Positions 1-6,620 of a DNA stretch of 6,883 nt are shown here, piece by piece. The position numbers and the translations under genes are program-made. Source of the stretch: an uncultured Gemmataceae bacterium (lineage in GTDB: Bacteria; Planctomycetota; Planctomycetia; Gemmatales; Gemmataceae); the NCBI GenBank assembly GCA_937922175.1, contig CAKZUU010000468.1, positions 1 to 6,883 on the forward strand. Direction: 5' to 3'. The first letter of the stretch is position 1. Each line of letters begins with the position of its first letter. The notes beneath the pieces were generated by a model. The model was not told where the DNA came from and searched no databases. It saw only the letters and a list, made by a program, of their open reading frames with translations.

Positions 1-1156
1 TTCTCTTGGGAGCGGCGGCATAGGATAAATCTAACATCGTCCCGTACAGCAGGACTTCTCCAAACGTCAGCACAATATAAGCGGCGATGAGCCAGTAAGC
101 AGAGACCTGCCGCTCCCCGTTGCCGCTCAGCCACGCCGCAATGGCCATGACTCCTGAGGCGGCAGCGGTCAGAGCAAAACCGATGAGGACACGCCGGACG
201 GACGTGAAAACCTTCTTTTCCGGATCGATCAATCGAAACAAGGTGTTGAAGGCAGGGATCGACAATAGGACGAACAAGGAATTGACATATTGATAGGAGT
301 CGGCCTGTTGAGTCCATTGCTTGCCGCCCCCCAGCCATGCCGGTAGCCAATCCGGAATGCGGAAGCCATGATACATGGAGTCGCGGGCGAAATAAACCCA
401 GATACTATCATTATGTTCGTAGGCGAACCAAAAGAATGCGATGAGGAGGAACACTCCGGCAAGCCGGAAAAGCGTCTCTCGTTGCTGACGTCGCTCCTCG
501 GGCGTGAGAACGTGAGTCACGCGCTCTTCGCGGGAGTAGAACGGCTTTCCGCCGGCGAAGAAAGCGAGAGCGAAGACCATCAGCCAGGCCGGAAACTGAA
601 AAGCCACCGCGTAACCGGAGCGATCACGAATGAAAGGTAAGGCGAACATCGAGATCAGGGCGCCAACGTTCACGGAAAAATAGAACCACATAAAGGCGGA
701 GGTACGAAGGGCCTCGCGACCAGGGCGTTTTTCATCGTAGGTTTGTCCTAACAAAGCGGAGATGTTGGGTTTGATGACGCCGGTGCCACACGCCAGCAGC
801 ACCAACGCGATAAAACAGGCCCAACGCTCTTCGATGCCGAGGATGAAATGTCCCATCACATAAGGGATGGAGAAGCCGACGATGGTCCAGTACTTGCCCA
901 GCCAGCGGTCGGCGATGATTCCGCCCAGCAGAGGCAGGAAATACGCGGACATCTTGAAAGCGTAGTAGATCGAGCTGGCGTCAGCGTCGTCGAAGCGGAG
1001 GACCGTGGTGAGATAGAGCGGCAAGAGGGTCCGCATGCCGTAGTAGGAGGCACGCTCGGCAAACTCGCCCCAGAAGAAAAACCAGAACGCGGGCGGGTGA
1101 GTGTCCGGTACTGTCGGAGAGCCGCGGGAAGCCGACGATGGCGCGATCTCATTCAC
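1..1156 (-). CDS. POT/PTR2-family proton-coupled oligopeptide transporter (MFS), C-terminus cut by window edge
   Basis: Inner-membrane major-facilitator transporter of the proton-dependent oligopeptide (POT) family, which imports di- and tripeptides with protons. 385 codons are visible without a stop; the family is usually about 450-550 residues, so the last helices lie outside the window. Seen: the POT ExxER motif E31-F-A-E34-R35 followed by SYYGMR in TM1, the GVIKPN segment with K129 in TM4, the FYxxxNxG segment around F158-Y159, N163 and G165 in TM5, an FWFAYEHNDS stretch at about 242-251 for TM7, and GE at 366-367 with LDLSYAAAPKR at the edge, as in TM10. The TM7 stretch has YEH where many family members have a Gln-centred motif, so substrate range may differ. 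The start is GTG at 1156, chosen because GAGGAG lies 7 nt upstream and an N-terminal lead of about 22 residues precedes TM1. It lies 69 bp downstream of the sulfurtransferase gene on the same strand. The family call is firm; the substrate is inferred. Confidence 0.93.
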   Translation of the reverse strand, partial: MNEIAPSSASRGSPTVPDTHPPAFWFFFWGEFAERASYYGMRTLLPLYLTTVLRFDDADASSIYYAFKMSAYFLPLLGGIIADRWLGKYWTIVGFSIPYVMGHFILGIEERWACFIALVLLACGTGVIKPNISALLGQTYDEKRPGREALRTSAFMWFYFSVNVGALISMFALPFIRDRSGYAVAFQFPAWLMVFALAFFAGGKPFYSREERVTHVLTPEERRQQRETLFRLAGVFLLIAFFWFAYEHNDSIWVYFARDSMYHGFRIPDWLPAWLGGGKQWTQQADSYQYVNSLFVLLSIPAFNTLFRLIDPEKKVFTSVRRVLIGFALTAAASGVMAIAAWLSGNGERQVSAYWLIAAYIVLTFGEVLLYGTMLDLSYAAAPKR

Positions 1157-1163
1157 GGATCCG

Positions 1164-1169
1164 CTCCTC
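1164..1169 (-). promoter_or_regulatory. Shine-Dalgarno site of the POT transporter gene
   Basis: On the minus strand this reads GAGGAG, 7 nt before the GTG at 1156. It decides in favour of GTG over the out-of-frame ATG at 1152, whose frame gives an Arg/Ser-rich non-protein. Confidence 0.7.
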
Positions 1170-1190
1170 GATGGGCAAAAATTTGGATCG

Positions 1191-1219
1191 ATTGTAAAGA
1201 AGCGTTGAAGCGACCGCAA
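1191..1219 (-). promoter_or_regulatory. Candidate weak sigma70-type promoter for the POT transporter gene
   Basis: Minus strand: TTGCGG (1219-1214), a 17-nt spacer, then TACAAT (1196-1191), which is 5 of 6 against TATAAT. Only 3 of 6 positions match in the -35 box. It sits in the 69-bp gap after the sulfurtransferase stop and could give the transporter its own transcript. The gap is also short enough for simple read-through from upstream. No hairpin with a T-run, as a terminator would have, was seen in the gap. Confidence 0.25.
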
Positions 1220-1225
1220 TGGGTT

Positions 1226-2074
1226 TCACTTTTTGGGCGGCAGCGCCACGGGAGTATCGGGCGATTCTCCCCATTCCGACCAGCCGCGCAGGTAATTCCG
1301 TACCGCTTGGCCTCCCATTAACTCCAAGACGAATGCGCTCACCGACGATCGGCCCCCCGCGTGGCAATATGTCACGGTCGGTCGGGTCAGGTCGATGCCG
1401 GTCTCCTTCAGCAATTGCGCGATCGAAACCGATGGCTTCAATCTCTGCGTCTTGGGGTCGATGAACTCGGTCCATTCAAGATGCTTCGCGCCAGGGATCG
1501 ATCCGCTCCTCGCGGAACCTCCGGTCTCTCCCCGGTATTCCTTCTCTGTCCGTACGTCCACGATCTGAACGGACGATTCTTTGATTGATTCGAGGAGTTC
1601 CTGTTTGTCGACCCAGCGGGTGGTGGGTGTTAAGCGAAGTTTCACCGGGGTGGGCATCGGCTGGTCGGTGGTCGGTTTTCCTCCCGCCGCGATCCAAGCA
1701 GAGAATGGGCCATTCATGATCCGGACCTGAGCAAATTCCCAGTACCTCAGGATCCACCAAACGCGGGCGGACTCGGTCCAGTTCGAGCCGTACACGATGA
1801 TTTCTCGATCCGGAGAGAGCCCCAAGTCACCCAGGAATCGGCCCCAGACCTCCGGGTCGCGGGACTCGATGAACCGTCGGCTCCAGGCTGAAGCGCTGAC
1901 GGACAACGCGCCGGGAATGTGCCCTGCCTGGTAGGCCGTCGGCGGTCGAGTGTCGAGGTAGATCGCCTTGTCGCGGGGCGTCACCAAGGCCTCCGGTTCG
2001 ACCAGGAGTTCCGCTCGGGGATAAGCGGTCGGCGGCATGCCGATCAGAACAACGCAAAGGTGCATCGCTGTCAT
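1226..2074 (-). CDS. Tandem-domain rhodanese (thiosulfate/3-mercaptopyruvate-type sulfurtransferase), possibly exported
   Basis: Moves sulfane sulfur from a donor such as thiosulfate or 3-mercaptopyruvate to cyanide or a thiol acceptor, through a persulfide on a catalytic Cys. It is 282 residues from this start, usual for two-domain rhodaneses. Domain 1 (about 22-138) carries LDTRPPTAYQAGHIPGA but has Gly at 96 (VYGSN) where a catalytic Cys would be, so it is the inactive structural domain. Domain 2 (about 153-268) has VDVRTEKEYRG, IPGAKHL and the active loop YCHAGGRSS with Cys237. Start: AGGAGG at 2085-2090 is 10 nt from ATG 2074 but only 1 nt from ATG 2083, so 2074 is preferred; starting at 2083 gives 285 residues. 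The N-terminus is a hydrophobic stretch ending PTAYPRA, which may be a signal peptide. It has a basic residue (Lys) only if ATG 2083 is used. Donor specificity cannot be told. It diverges from cobL and precedes the peptide transporter gene. Confidence 0.9.
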   Translation of the reverse strand: MTAMHLCVVLIGMPPTAYPRAELLVEPEALVTPRDKAIYLDTRPPTAYQAGHIPGALSVSASAWSRRFIESRDPEVWGRFLGDLGLSPDREIIVYGSNWTESARVWWILRYWEFAQVRIMNGPFSAWIAAGGKPTTDQPMPTPVKLRLTPTTRWVDKQELLESIKESSVQIVDVRTEKEYRGETGGSARSGSIPGAKHLEWTEFIDPKTQRLKPSVSIAQLLKETGIDLTRPTVTYCHAGGRSSVSAFVLELMGGQAVRNYLRGWSEWGESPDTPVALPPKK

Positions 2075-2084
2075 TTTTGTCATT

Positions 2085-2090
2085 CCTCCT
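2085..2090 (-). promoter_or_regulatory. Strong Shine-Dalgarno site of the sulfurtransferase gene, deciding its start
   Basis: A perfect AGGAGG on the minus strand. The spacing is 1 nt to the first in-frame ATG (2083), 10 nt to the second (2074) and 19 nt to the third (2065). The second fits ribosome geometry best. Confidence 0.65.
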
Positions 2091-2127
2091 CGTCAATTGC
2101 CCTTATCATGCGGATTCCGACGCACGG

Positions 2128-2156
2128 TGGACATTGCCGCCACATCGGGATAGCAT
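2128..2156 (+). promoter_or_regulatory. Candidate sigma70-type promoter directly at the cobL start codon
   Basis: TGGACA (2128-2133, 5 of 6 against TTGACA), a spacer of exactly 17 nt, then TAGCAT (2151-2156, 4 of 6 against TATAAT). The cobL ATG begins 7 nt after the -10 box, so transcription would start at or next to the A of ATG and give a leaderless mRNA. This is a pattern match only; a 79-bp gap can yield such matches by chance. Confidence 0.35.
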
Positions 2157-2162
2157 CGCGGC

Positions 2163-3428
2163 ATGGAGCGATCCGAGGCGAAAGTTCCCATCATTGGGAT
2201 CGGCAGCGATGGGTTGAGCGGTGTGAGTCTTCGCTCGCGTGAGATGTTGCAGCGGGCCGACCTTGTTTTTGCCTCGGACGCCGTGCTCCCCTTGGTCGCC
2301 GACATTCCCGGCGAGAAACAGCGGATCGGCGAAGATCTGAACGAAACCGTCGAAGTGATCCGCGCAAACTTGGGACACAAGAACATGGTCGTTGTCGCCG
2401 GCGGCGATCCGTTGTTTTACGGGGTGGCGAGATACCTTTGTGATCGGATTGGCCAGGAGTTCTTTGAGGTCGTTCCTCATGTCAGTAGCATGCAACTCGC
2501 TTTCGCCCGCATCAAGGAGTCTTGGGAGGAAGCGTATTTGACGGACGTGGGCCGACGGTCGCTCGACGAAGTCTTGGATCGCATTCGGAGCGCCGAGACG
2601 GTCGGACTGTTTACGAGTGAGGAACACGACCCGGCCACGATCGCTCGTGAACTCCTCGCTCGAGGGATCGACTACTTTCGTGCCTACGTTTGCGAGAATC
2701 TGGGTGGGCCGGACGAACGCTTGACTCAAGGGGACTTAGCAGACATCGCCGAGATGGATTTCGCCCCATTGAACGTGATGATATTGCGGCGGAAGCCGAA
2801 TCTCCCCGATGTGCCGCGGTCCGGCCGAAAACTGAGGCGATTCGGTAACCCCGACGACACCTTCGCGCAAAGCCGACCGAAAAGCGGTCTCATTACTCAA
2901 GCGGAGGTGCGCGCGTTGGCGTTCGCGCAAATGGATTTGCAGCCCGGCAACGTGGTCTGGGATGTCGGGGCCGGTTCAGGTTCCGTTGCCCTCGAGGCGG
3001 CTCAACTTGTCGCGCCCGGAATCGTCTATGCGATCGAGCAAGAGGCCCCCGATTATCACTTGATCGTCGCCAACATGGAAACGTTCGGCATTAAAAACGT
3101 CAAACCGGTTCTGGGCATCGCGCCGGCCGTCTTCCATGACCTTCCAGCTCCCGATGCGATCTTCATCGGGGGCAACGGGGGCGAGGTGGCTCGACTGTTG
3201 CACGCCAGCTATCAAGCTCTTCGTTGTGGCGGTCGGATGGTGGTCAACGTCGGCACAATAGAAATGCTCTCGGCCGTCTATTCGATCCTCAAATCTCTCA
3301 CCGACGGCGTCGAAGTGCAGCTGGTTAATGTGTCGCGCGGCGTCGAACAAATGAATTCGATCCGCTTCGAGGCGGTGAACCCCACATTTCTGCTAACCGT
3401 GAGCAAGTCTGCCACCCATCGCGACTGA
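2163..3428 (+). CDS. cobL: Precorrin-6Y C5,15-methyltransferase (decarboxylating), CbiE-CbiT fusion
   Basis: Cobalamin (B12) corrin-ring synthesis in the cytoplasm: two SAM-dependent methylations, at C-5 and C-15, with loss of the C-12 acetate carboxyl, turning precorrin-6B into precorrin-8. It is 421 residues, normal for CobL. The CbiE half (about 8-210) is of the tetrapyrrole methylase fold, with GIGSDGL at 12-18, VVAGGDPLFYG at 77-87 and VPHVSSMQLAFARI at 104-117. The CbiT half (about 240-415) is a Rossmann methyltransferase, with the linker GNPDDTFAQ at 228-236, GLITQAEVRA at 242-251, the SAM glycine loop VWDVGAGSGSVALEAA at 265-280 and FIGGNGGE at 334-341. All key motifs are present. The start is firm: an in-frame TAG sits at 2151-2153 and the next in-frame start codon falls after the GIGSDGL motif. 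There is no good Shine-Dalgarno; a weak GGGA lies 12 nt upstream. Its stop overlaps the next gene's ATG by one base. No other cobalamin gene is in the window. Confidence 0.95.
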   Translation: MERSEAKVPIIGIGSDGLSGVSLRSREMLQRADLVFASDAVLPLVADIPGEKQRIGEDLNETVEVIRANLGHKNMVVVAGGDPLFYGVARYLCDRIGQEFFEVVPHVSSMQLAFARIKESWEEAYLTDVGRRSLDEVLDRIRSAETVGLFTSEEHDPATIARELLARGIDYFRAYVCENLGGPDERLTQGDLADIAEMDFAPLNVMILRRKPNLPDVPRSGRKLRRFGNPDDTFAQSRPKSGLITQAEVRALAFAQMDLQPGNVVWDVGAGSGSVALEAAQLVAPGIVYAIEQEAPDYHLIVANMETFGIKNVKPVLGIAPAVFHDLPAPDAIFIGGNGGEVARLLHASYQALRCGGRMVVNVGTIEMLSAVYSILKSLTDGVEVQLVNVSRGVEQMNSIRFEAVNPTFLLTVSKSATHRD

Positions 3429-4852
3429 TGATCAAGTTACCCCCACGCTCTGCTTTGATTGTGCTGGCGATTGCCGTTCTCAATTTGGGCACTCTTCCGT
3501 CTTGGGGCTTTTACAGTCGGGGGGCGTTTCTCGCTGTGGTCGTTGCCGGAGTATTGAGTGTCGGGGCGCTGTGGGTGCCGCCCTCATCCGGAGGGTCAGT
3601 TCGGCGGGAGATGGTCGGGGCGCTTCTCGTCGTGCCGCTCTCTTGGGGACTCACCTTTGCGTCGCTGGTGACGCCGACGTTGCTGTACAACGACGATGGA
3701 TCGGCTCGGCTCCGCCTGTGGTGGAGTTGCTACCTGGGATGCTTGAGCGTTTGCTGTTTGCCGCTCAGCCTGTTCTGGAGCATGTGGGCAACCAAGTGGT
3801 CGTGGAAGCGTCGCCTGGTGGTGGCGCTGATACCCACGTTGACGATCGTGTTCGGCTTCACCACGCGGGCCATGACATTATCCGCATCGCCGGACCCGGT
3901 GATCGACGTGTATGCCTTGCTCCGAGACGGGGCGGACCACATCCTCGCCGGTCGAAACCCCTATGCTCATCCCATCGAATCGCCGTATGGCACCGAGCGA
4001 GCGGATCGCTGGGGCGTCGGGGAGGAACCGGACCCACGTCCGGCCGGCTATCCTCCGTTGCCGCTGCTGCTTTCGCTGCCACCCCGGGCCTTGGGAATTG
4101 ATGTCCGCTGGTCAAACGTGGTCGCCGATGTGCTCGCGGGCTTGGCCTTGGGTTACTTGGCGTGGAGACGAAGGGTCATGGTATGGGGCGTGACCGCGAT
4201 GGCGACCTACCTCAACGCCGTGCGGGTCCCATTTATCATCGAACAAGCGTGGTACGAACCGATGTTGGCGGCCCTTTGGGGCTGGGGTCTGGTGCTGGCG
4301 GATCCGTCAATGGGCGTGCGGCGAGCGGGCGGAATGCTTTTGGGATTCGGGCTGACGGCGAAACAGTTCGGTCTGCCGCTCGTTTGGCCTGTTGCGGTGG
4401 CGTGGGGTCGTTCATGGAAGTTTTGGCTGGCGGGAGTGGTCGTCGGGGTTGGGGTGATGCTGCCGTGGTTCCTCGCCGATCCCGCGTTGTTCCTCGACGT
4501 CGTGTTGTGGAAACATCTGCATCGCCCTGCGCAATACGGGTCGATCACTCTGGCCAGCTTTCTGCATCACGAGGGGAATATCGAAATGCCCCGGCAGCTG
4601 GGTTGGGGTCTGGCGTTGGTCATGATCGGTGTGATCGGATTCATGACACCACGAGGGTCGGCAGCGTCGGCGTTGGGATTGGGGACGGCCTTGTGGGCGT
4701 TTTGCTTGTTGCACACTCAGGGGTATCCGAACTATTTTTATCTGACGCAATATCTTTGGTGGCTGGGGTTCACGGCAAGCGTTCCTCCTCGACCCGAGGG
4801 GGCAGGGAGCGTGGATCTCGCCGCCGCATCCTCGCTTCCCCAAAATCGCTGA
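3428..4852 (+). CDS. Polytopic GT-C glycosyltransferase, GT87 (DUF2029)-like
   Basis: 474 residues, strongly hydrophobic with roughly 12-15 membrane segments. Five hydrophobic segments lie before residue 147 (about 8-25, 32-50, 62-82, 97-118, 129-146) and the rest lie from about 205 to 450. A hydrophilic loop at about 150-205 carries SPDPVID (D156, D160), LLRDGADHILAGRNPYAHP and then RPAGYPPLPLLL. An Asp in the first large loop, followed by G-R-N-P-Y and Y-P-P-L, is the pattern of polyprenol-phosphate-sugar-dependent GT87-type mannosyltransferases; D160 is the likeliest catalytic base. Later segments include LTAKQFGLPLVWPVA (309-323) and QGYPNYFYL (431-439). It probably adds a sugar from a lipid carrier on the outer face of the inner membrane; sugar and acceptor are unknown. 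The ATG at 3428 shares its A with the cobL TGA stop (TGATG), suggesting translational coupling, and no Shine-Dalgarno is evident. Residues 101-110 hold four cysteines, which is unusual. The family assignment is moderate and the exact activity unknown. Confidence 0.75.
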   Translation: MIKLPPRSALIVLAIAVLNLGTLPSWGFYSRGAFLAVVVAGVLSVGALWVPPSSGGSVRREMVGALLVVPLSWGLTFASLVTPTLLYNDDGSARLRLWWSCYLGCLSVCCLPLSLFWSMWATKWSWKRRLVVALIPTLTIVFGFTTRAMTLSASPDPVIDVYALLRDGADHILAGRNPYAHPIESPYGTERADRWGVGEEPDPRPAGYPPLPLLLSLPPRALGIDVRWSNVVADVLAGLALGYLAWRRRVMVWGVTAMATYLNAVRVPFIIEQAWYEPMLAALWGWGLVLADPSMGVRRAGGMLLGFGLTAKQFGLPLVWPVAVAWGRSWKFWLAGVVVGVGVMLPWFLADPALFLDVVLWKHLHRPAQYGSITLASFLHHEGNIEMPRQLGWGLALVMIGVIGFMTPRGSAASALGLGTALWAFCLLHTQGYPNYFYLTQYLWWLGFTASVPPRPEGAGSVDLAAASSLPQNR

Positions 4853-4901
4853 GTTCGTTATAGTCTCGCGGTGGCCCGATTTGGTGCAATGGATTTGCGG
4901 A

Positions 4902-6620
4902 ATGGATGCTGCGTTTCGATCCCGTCGTTTCTGCTACGCCGTCTTGATCATTGCCTGGGCGCTGACGGTTCTGCCGAATCTCGGCAGTGCCAGTCTGTGG
5001 GATATCGACGAAGGGTTAAATGCGGAAGCAGCCCGGGAAATGTACGAATCGGGCGACTGGGTTGTGCCCCGCTTCAACTTCCAGCTACGGGATGCCAAGC
5101 CGGCTTTGCAATACTGGTGCCAAGCGCTGGCTTACCGAGTCGTGGGTGTGAACGAAGGTGGAGCTCGATTACCGTCGGCCCTGGGCGTCCTGGTAGCCGC
5201 CGCCGCCGTGTACGAACTCGGTCGATGGATGTACTCAGCTGCTGTCGGTGCACTGGCGGGCGTGGTGCTGGTCAGTTCGGGATTGGTCGTGATATTGGGT
5301 CGATTTGCCAATCCCGATGCCTTGCTGCTCGCCTGCACCTCACTGACCTTTCTCGCTTTCTGGCGTGGCTACTGGCCGCCCACCGAGGGGGAAGCGACGC
5401 GAACGGCTTGGTTTGTGCCCTTCGGCGCGGCCTGCGGTCTGGCAACTTTGGCCAAAGGACCGGTCGGGCTGGTGCTTCCGAGCTTCGTGGTTTTGCTCTT
5501 CTTGGTGTGGCAGCGGGATGTCAAAAACCTTTGGAATCGCCGTTTGCTGTGGGGGATCGGAGCTTTCGTTCTGGTCGCCTTGCCCTGGTACCTCATGGTG
5601 ACGATCGAAACCCGCGGCGAATTCGCCCGAGGATTTTTTCTCAAAAACAACGTGCAGCGTTTCTTGTCTGCCGATCACTCTCACCGCGGTTCGATTTTTT
5701 ACCACGCGCTGTTCCTGCTAGTCGGATTCGCTCCCTGGTCGGTGTGGATCCTCCCCGTGCTGGGCTGCGCTGGGAGGGATACTCGGCAGAGGGTGGCAGG
5801 GGATTCAGCGACGGCGGGGGGCCGTTTCCTGTTGGTCTGGCTCGGAACGTATTTGACGTTCTTCAGTTTGTCGGCGACCAAATTGCCTGGTTATGGTCTG
5901 CCAATGTACCCGGCACTCGCCCTGTTGACGGCACGATTCATCGACGGATGGCGGCGAGGAGTCGTCAAACCCCGACGGGGACTCATGATTTACAGTGCGT
6001 CGTGGTTGATTCTGATCGGTGGGATTCTGTCGATCGGTTTTGCCGTGTTTTCGGGTGGCCTCGGCATCGAGATGACATGGTTTCGGCCGGTCCCGGCATT
6101 GGCCGATTTGATCCCATGGGGACTGCTGCTCGTCGCGGTGGCCGTGGGAAGCATCATTTTCGCTTGTCTTCGGCAGCGATCCGCGGCGGTGAGTTGGCTG
6201 ATGACGGGGTGCGTCATCGTCATGGCGGGGTTGATGGGAGGGACGCCAGCAAAATTCGATTCATCCAAATCGTCGCGACCGTTGCTCGTTGCCTGCGGGA
6301 TCACACGGTCCGATCAGGAATGGCGACTGGCGACCTACCTTTACTTTCAACCGAGTCTCGTTTTTTACAGCCAACGGGAGGTGCAGCGTTGGGATGACGA
6401 GCAACGAGCGATCGAGCATCTCGCGGTGCCCACACCGGCCGTGTTGTTCCTCACTTCCTCCGATTGGGATAAGCTGAAAGATCGTTTGCCGGGTCGGATC
6501 CTGGCGCGGGCGTGGGATATGTATCATCGCGAGGAGATCGTTGCTGTCGGCAATGAATCGGCGTGGGCCTCGATCGATGCGTCGGCCGTCGCTCAGCGAT
6601 CTGCTAAGCGGCAACCTTGA
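4902..6620 (+). CDS. ArnT/PMT-like GT-C glycosyltransferase (GT83/GT39 type)
   Basis: Integral membrane enzyme that moves a sugar from a polyprenyl-phosphate carrier to an envelope acceptor (lipid A-like lipid, glycolipid or protein) on the periplasmic side. It is 572 residues, close to ArnT's usual 550 or so. Seen: TM1 at about 11-27, then the first periplasmic loop with LWDIDEGLNAEAAREM (32-47; D34 and D36 around the catalytic Asp), GDWVVPRFN (51-59), AKPALQYW (65-72) and GGARLPSALG (86-95). Also seen: LAKGPVGLVLP (183-193), the TKLPGYGLPMYPALALL stretch (326-342), further helices up to about 445, and a soluble C-terminal domain of about 120 residues. The order of motifs matches ArnT well, but KPAL replaces the common KPPL. 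The start is ATG 4902, which puts a short basic lead before TM1; GTG 4884 and TTG 4881 in the same frame are possible. Shine-Dalgarno is weak. A TATAGT at 4859-4864 with a poor -35 might be a promoter. Lipid A as acceptor is not established. Confidence 0.9.
   Translation: MDAAFRSRRFCYAVLIIAWALTVLPNLGSASLWDIDEGLNAEAAREMYESGDWVVPRFNFQLRDAKPALQYWCQALAYRVVGVNEGGARLPSALGVLVAAAAVYELGRWMYSAAVGALAGVVLVSSGLVVILGRFANPDALLLACTSLTFLAFWRGYWPPTEGEATRTAWFVPFGAACGLATLAKGPVGLVLPSFVVLLFLVWQRDVKNLWNRRLLWGIGAFVLVALPWYLMVTIETRGEFARGFFLKNNVQRFLSADHSHRGSIFYHALFLLVGFAPWSVWILPVLGCAGRDTRQRVAGDSATAGGRFLLVWLGTYLTFFSLSATKLPGYGLPMYPALALLTARFIDGWRRGVVKPRRGLMIYSASWLILIGGILSIGFAVFSGGLGIEMTWFRPVPALADLIPWGLLLVAVAVGSIIFACLRQRSAAVSWLMTGCVIVMAGLMGGTPAKFDSSKSSRPLLVACGITRSDQEWRLATYLYFQPSLVFYSQREVQRWDDEQRAIEHLAVPTPAVLFLTSSDWDKLKDRLPGRILARAWDMYHREEIVAVGNESAWASIDASAVAQRSAKRQP

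Larger units (their letters stand above)
2084..2162. promoter_or_regulatory. Divergent intergenic region between the sulfurtransferase gene and cobL
   Basis: 79 bp that must hold promoters for both directions unless cobL is read from elsewhere. It contains the sulfurtransferase Shine-Dalgarno and the candidate cobL promoter. No convincing -35/-10 pair was found on the minus strand; GATAAG at 2101-2106 is the only weak -10-like hexamer. Too short for a cobalamin riboswitch (about 200 nt), and none of its conserved B12-box sequence was seen. Confidence 0.6.

Noticed and set aside
1157..1225. Possible rho-independent terminator between the sulfurtransferase and transporter genes.
   Set aside because: No GC-rich hairpin followed by a T-run could be found on the minus strand; the TTTTTG run has no stem before it.
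848..1321. A 157-codon plus-strand open frame opposite the POT transporter and running into the sulfurtransferase end.
   Set aside because: The minus-strand frames show clear family motifs; this translation shows none and crosses two unrelated genes.
2106..2729. A 207-codon minus-strand frame opposite cobL.
   Set aside because: It lies antisense to the well-conserved CbiE domain and has no recognisable motif, so it is best explained as a shadow.
3502..4101. A 199-codon plus-strand frame inside the GT87-like gene.
   Set aside because: Low-complexity Arg/Ala/Gly composition; the other frame gives a coherent polytopic membrane protein with GRNPY and YPPL motifs.
4853..4901. Promoter in the 49-bp gap before the ArnT-like gene (TATAGT at 4859-4864).
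   Set aside because: The -10 match is good, but at 17 nt spacing the -35 is only TTCCCC and lies within the previous gene; not listed as a feature because chance is as likely.
4871..6397. A 508-codon open frame on the plus strand lying over most of the ArnT-like gene in another frame.
   Set aside because: Its translation is Arg/Gly/Ser-rich with no recognisable domain, while the overlapping frame carries all ArnT motifs in order. Long shadow frames are expected in GC-rich coding DNA.
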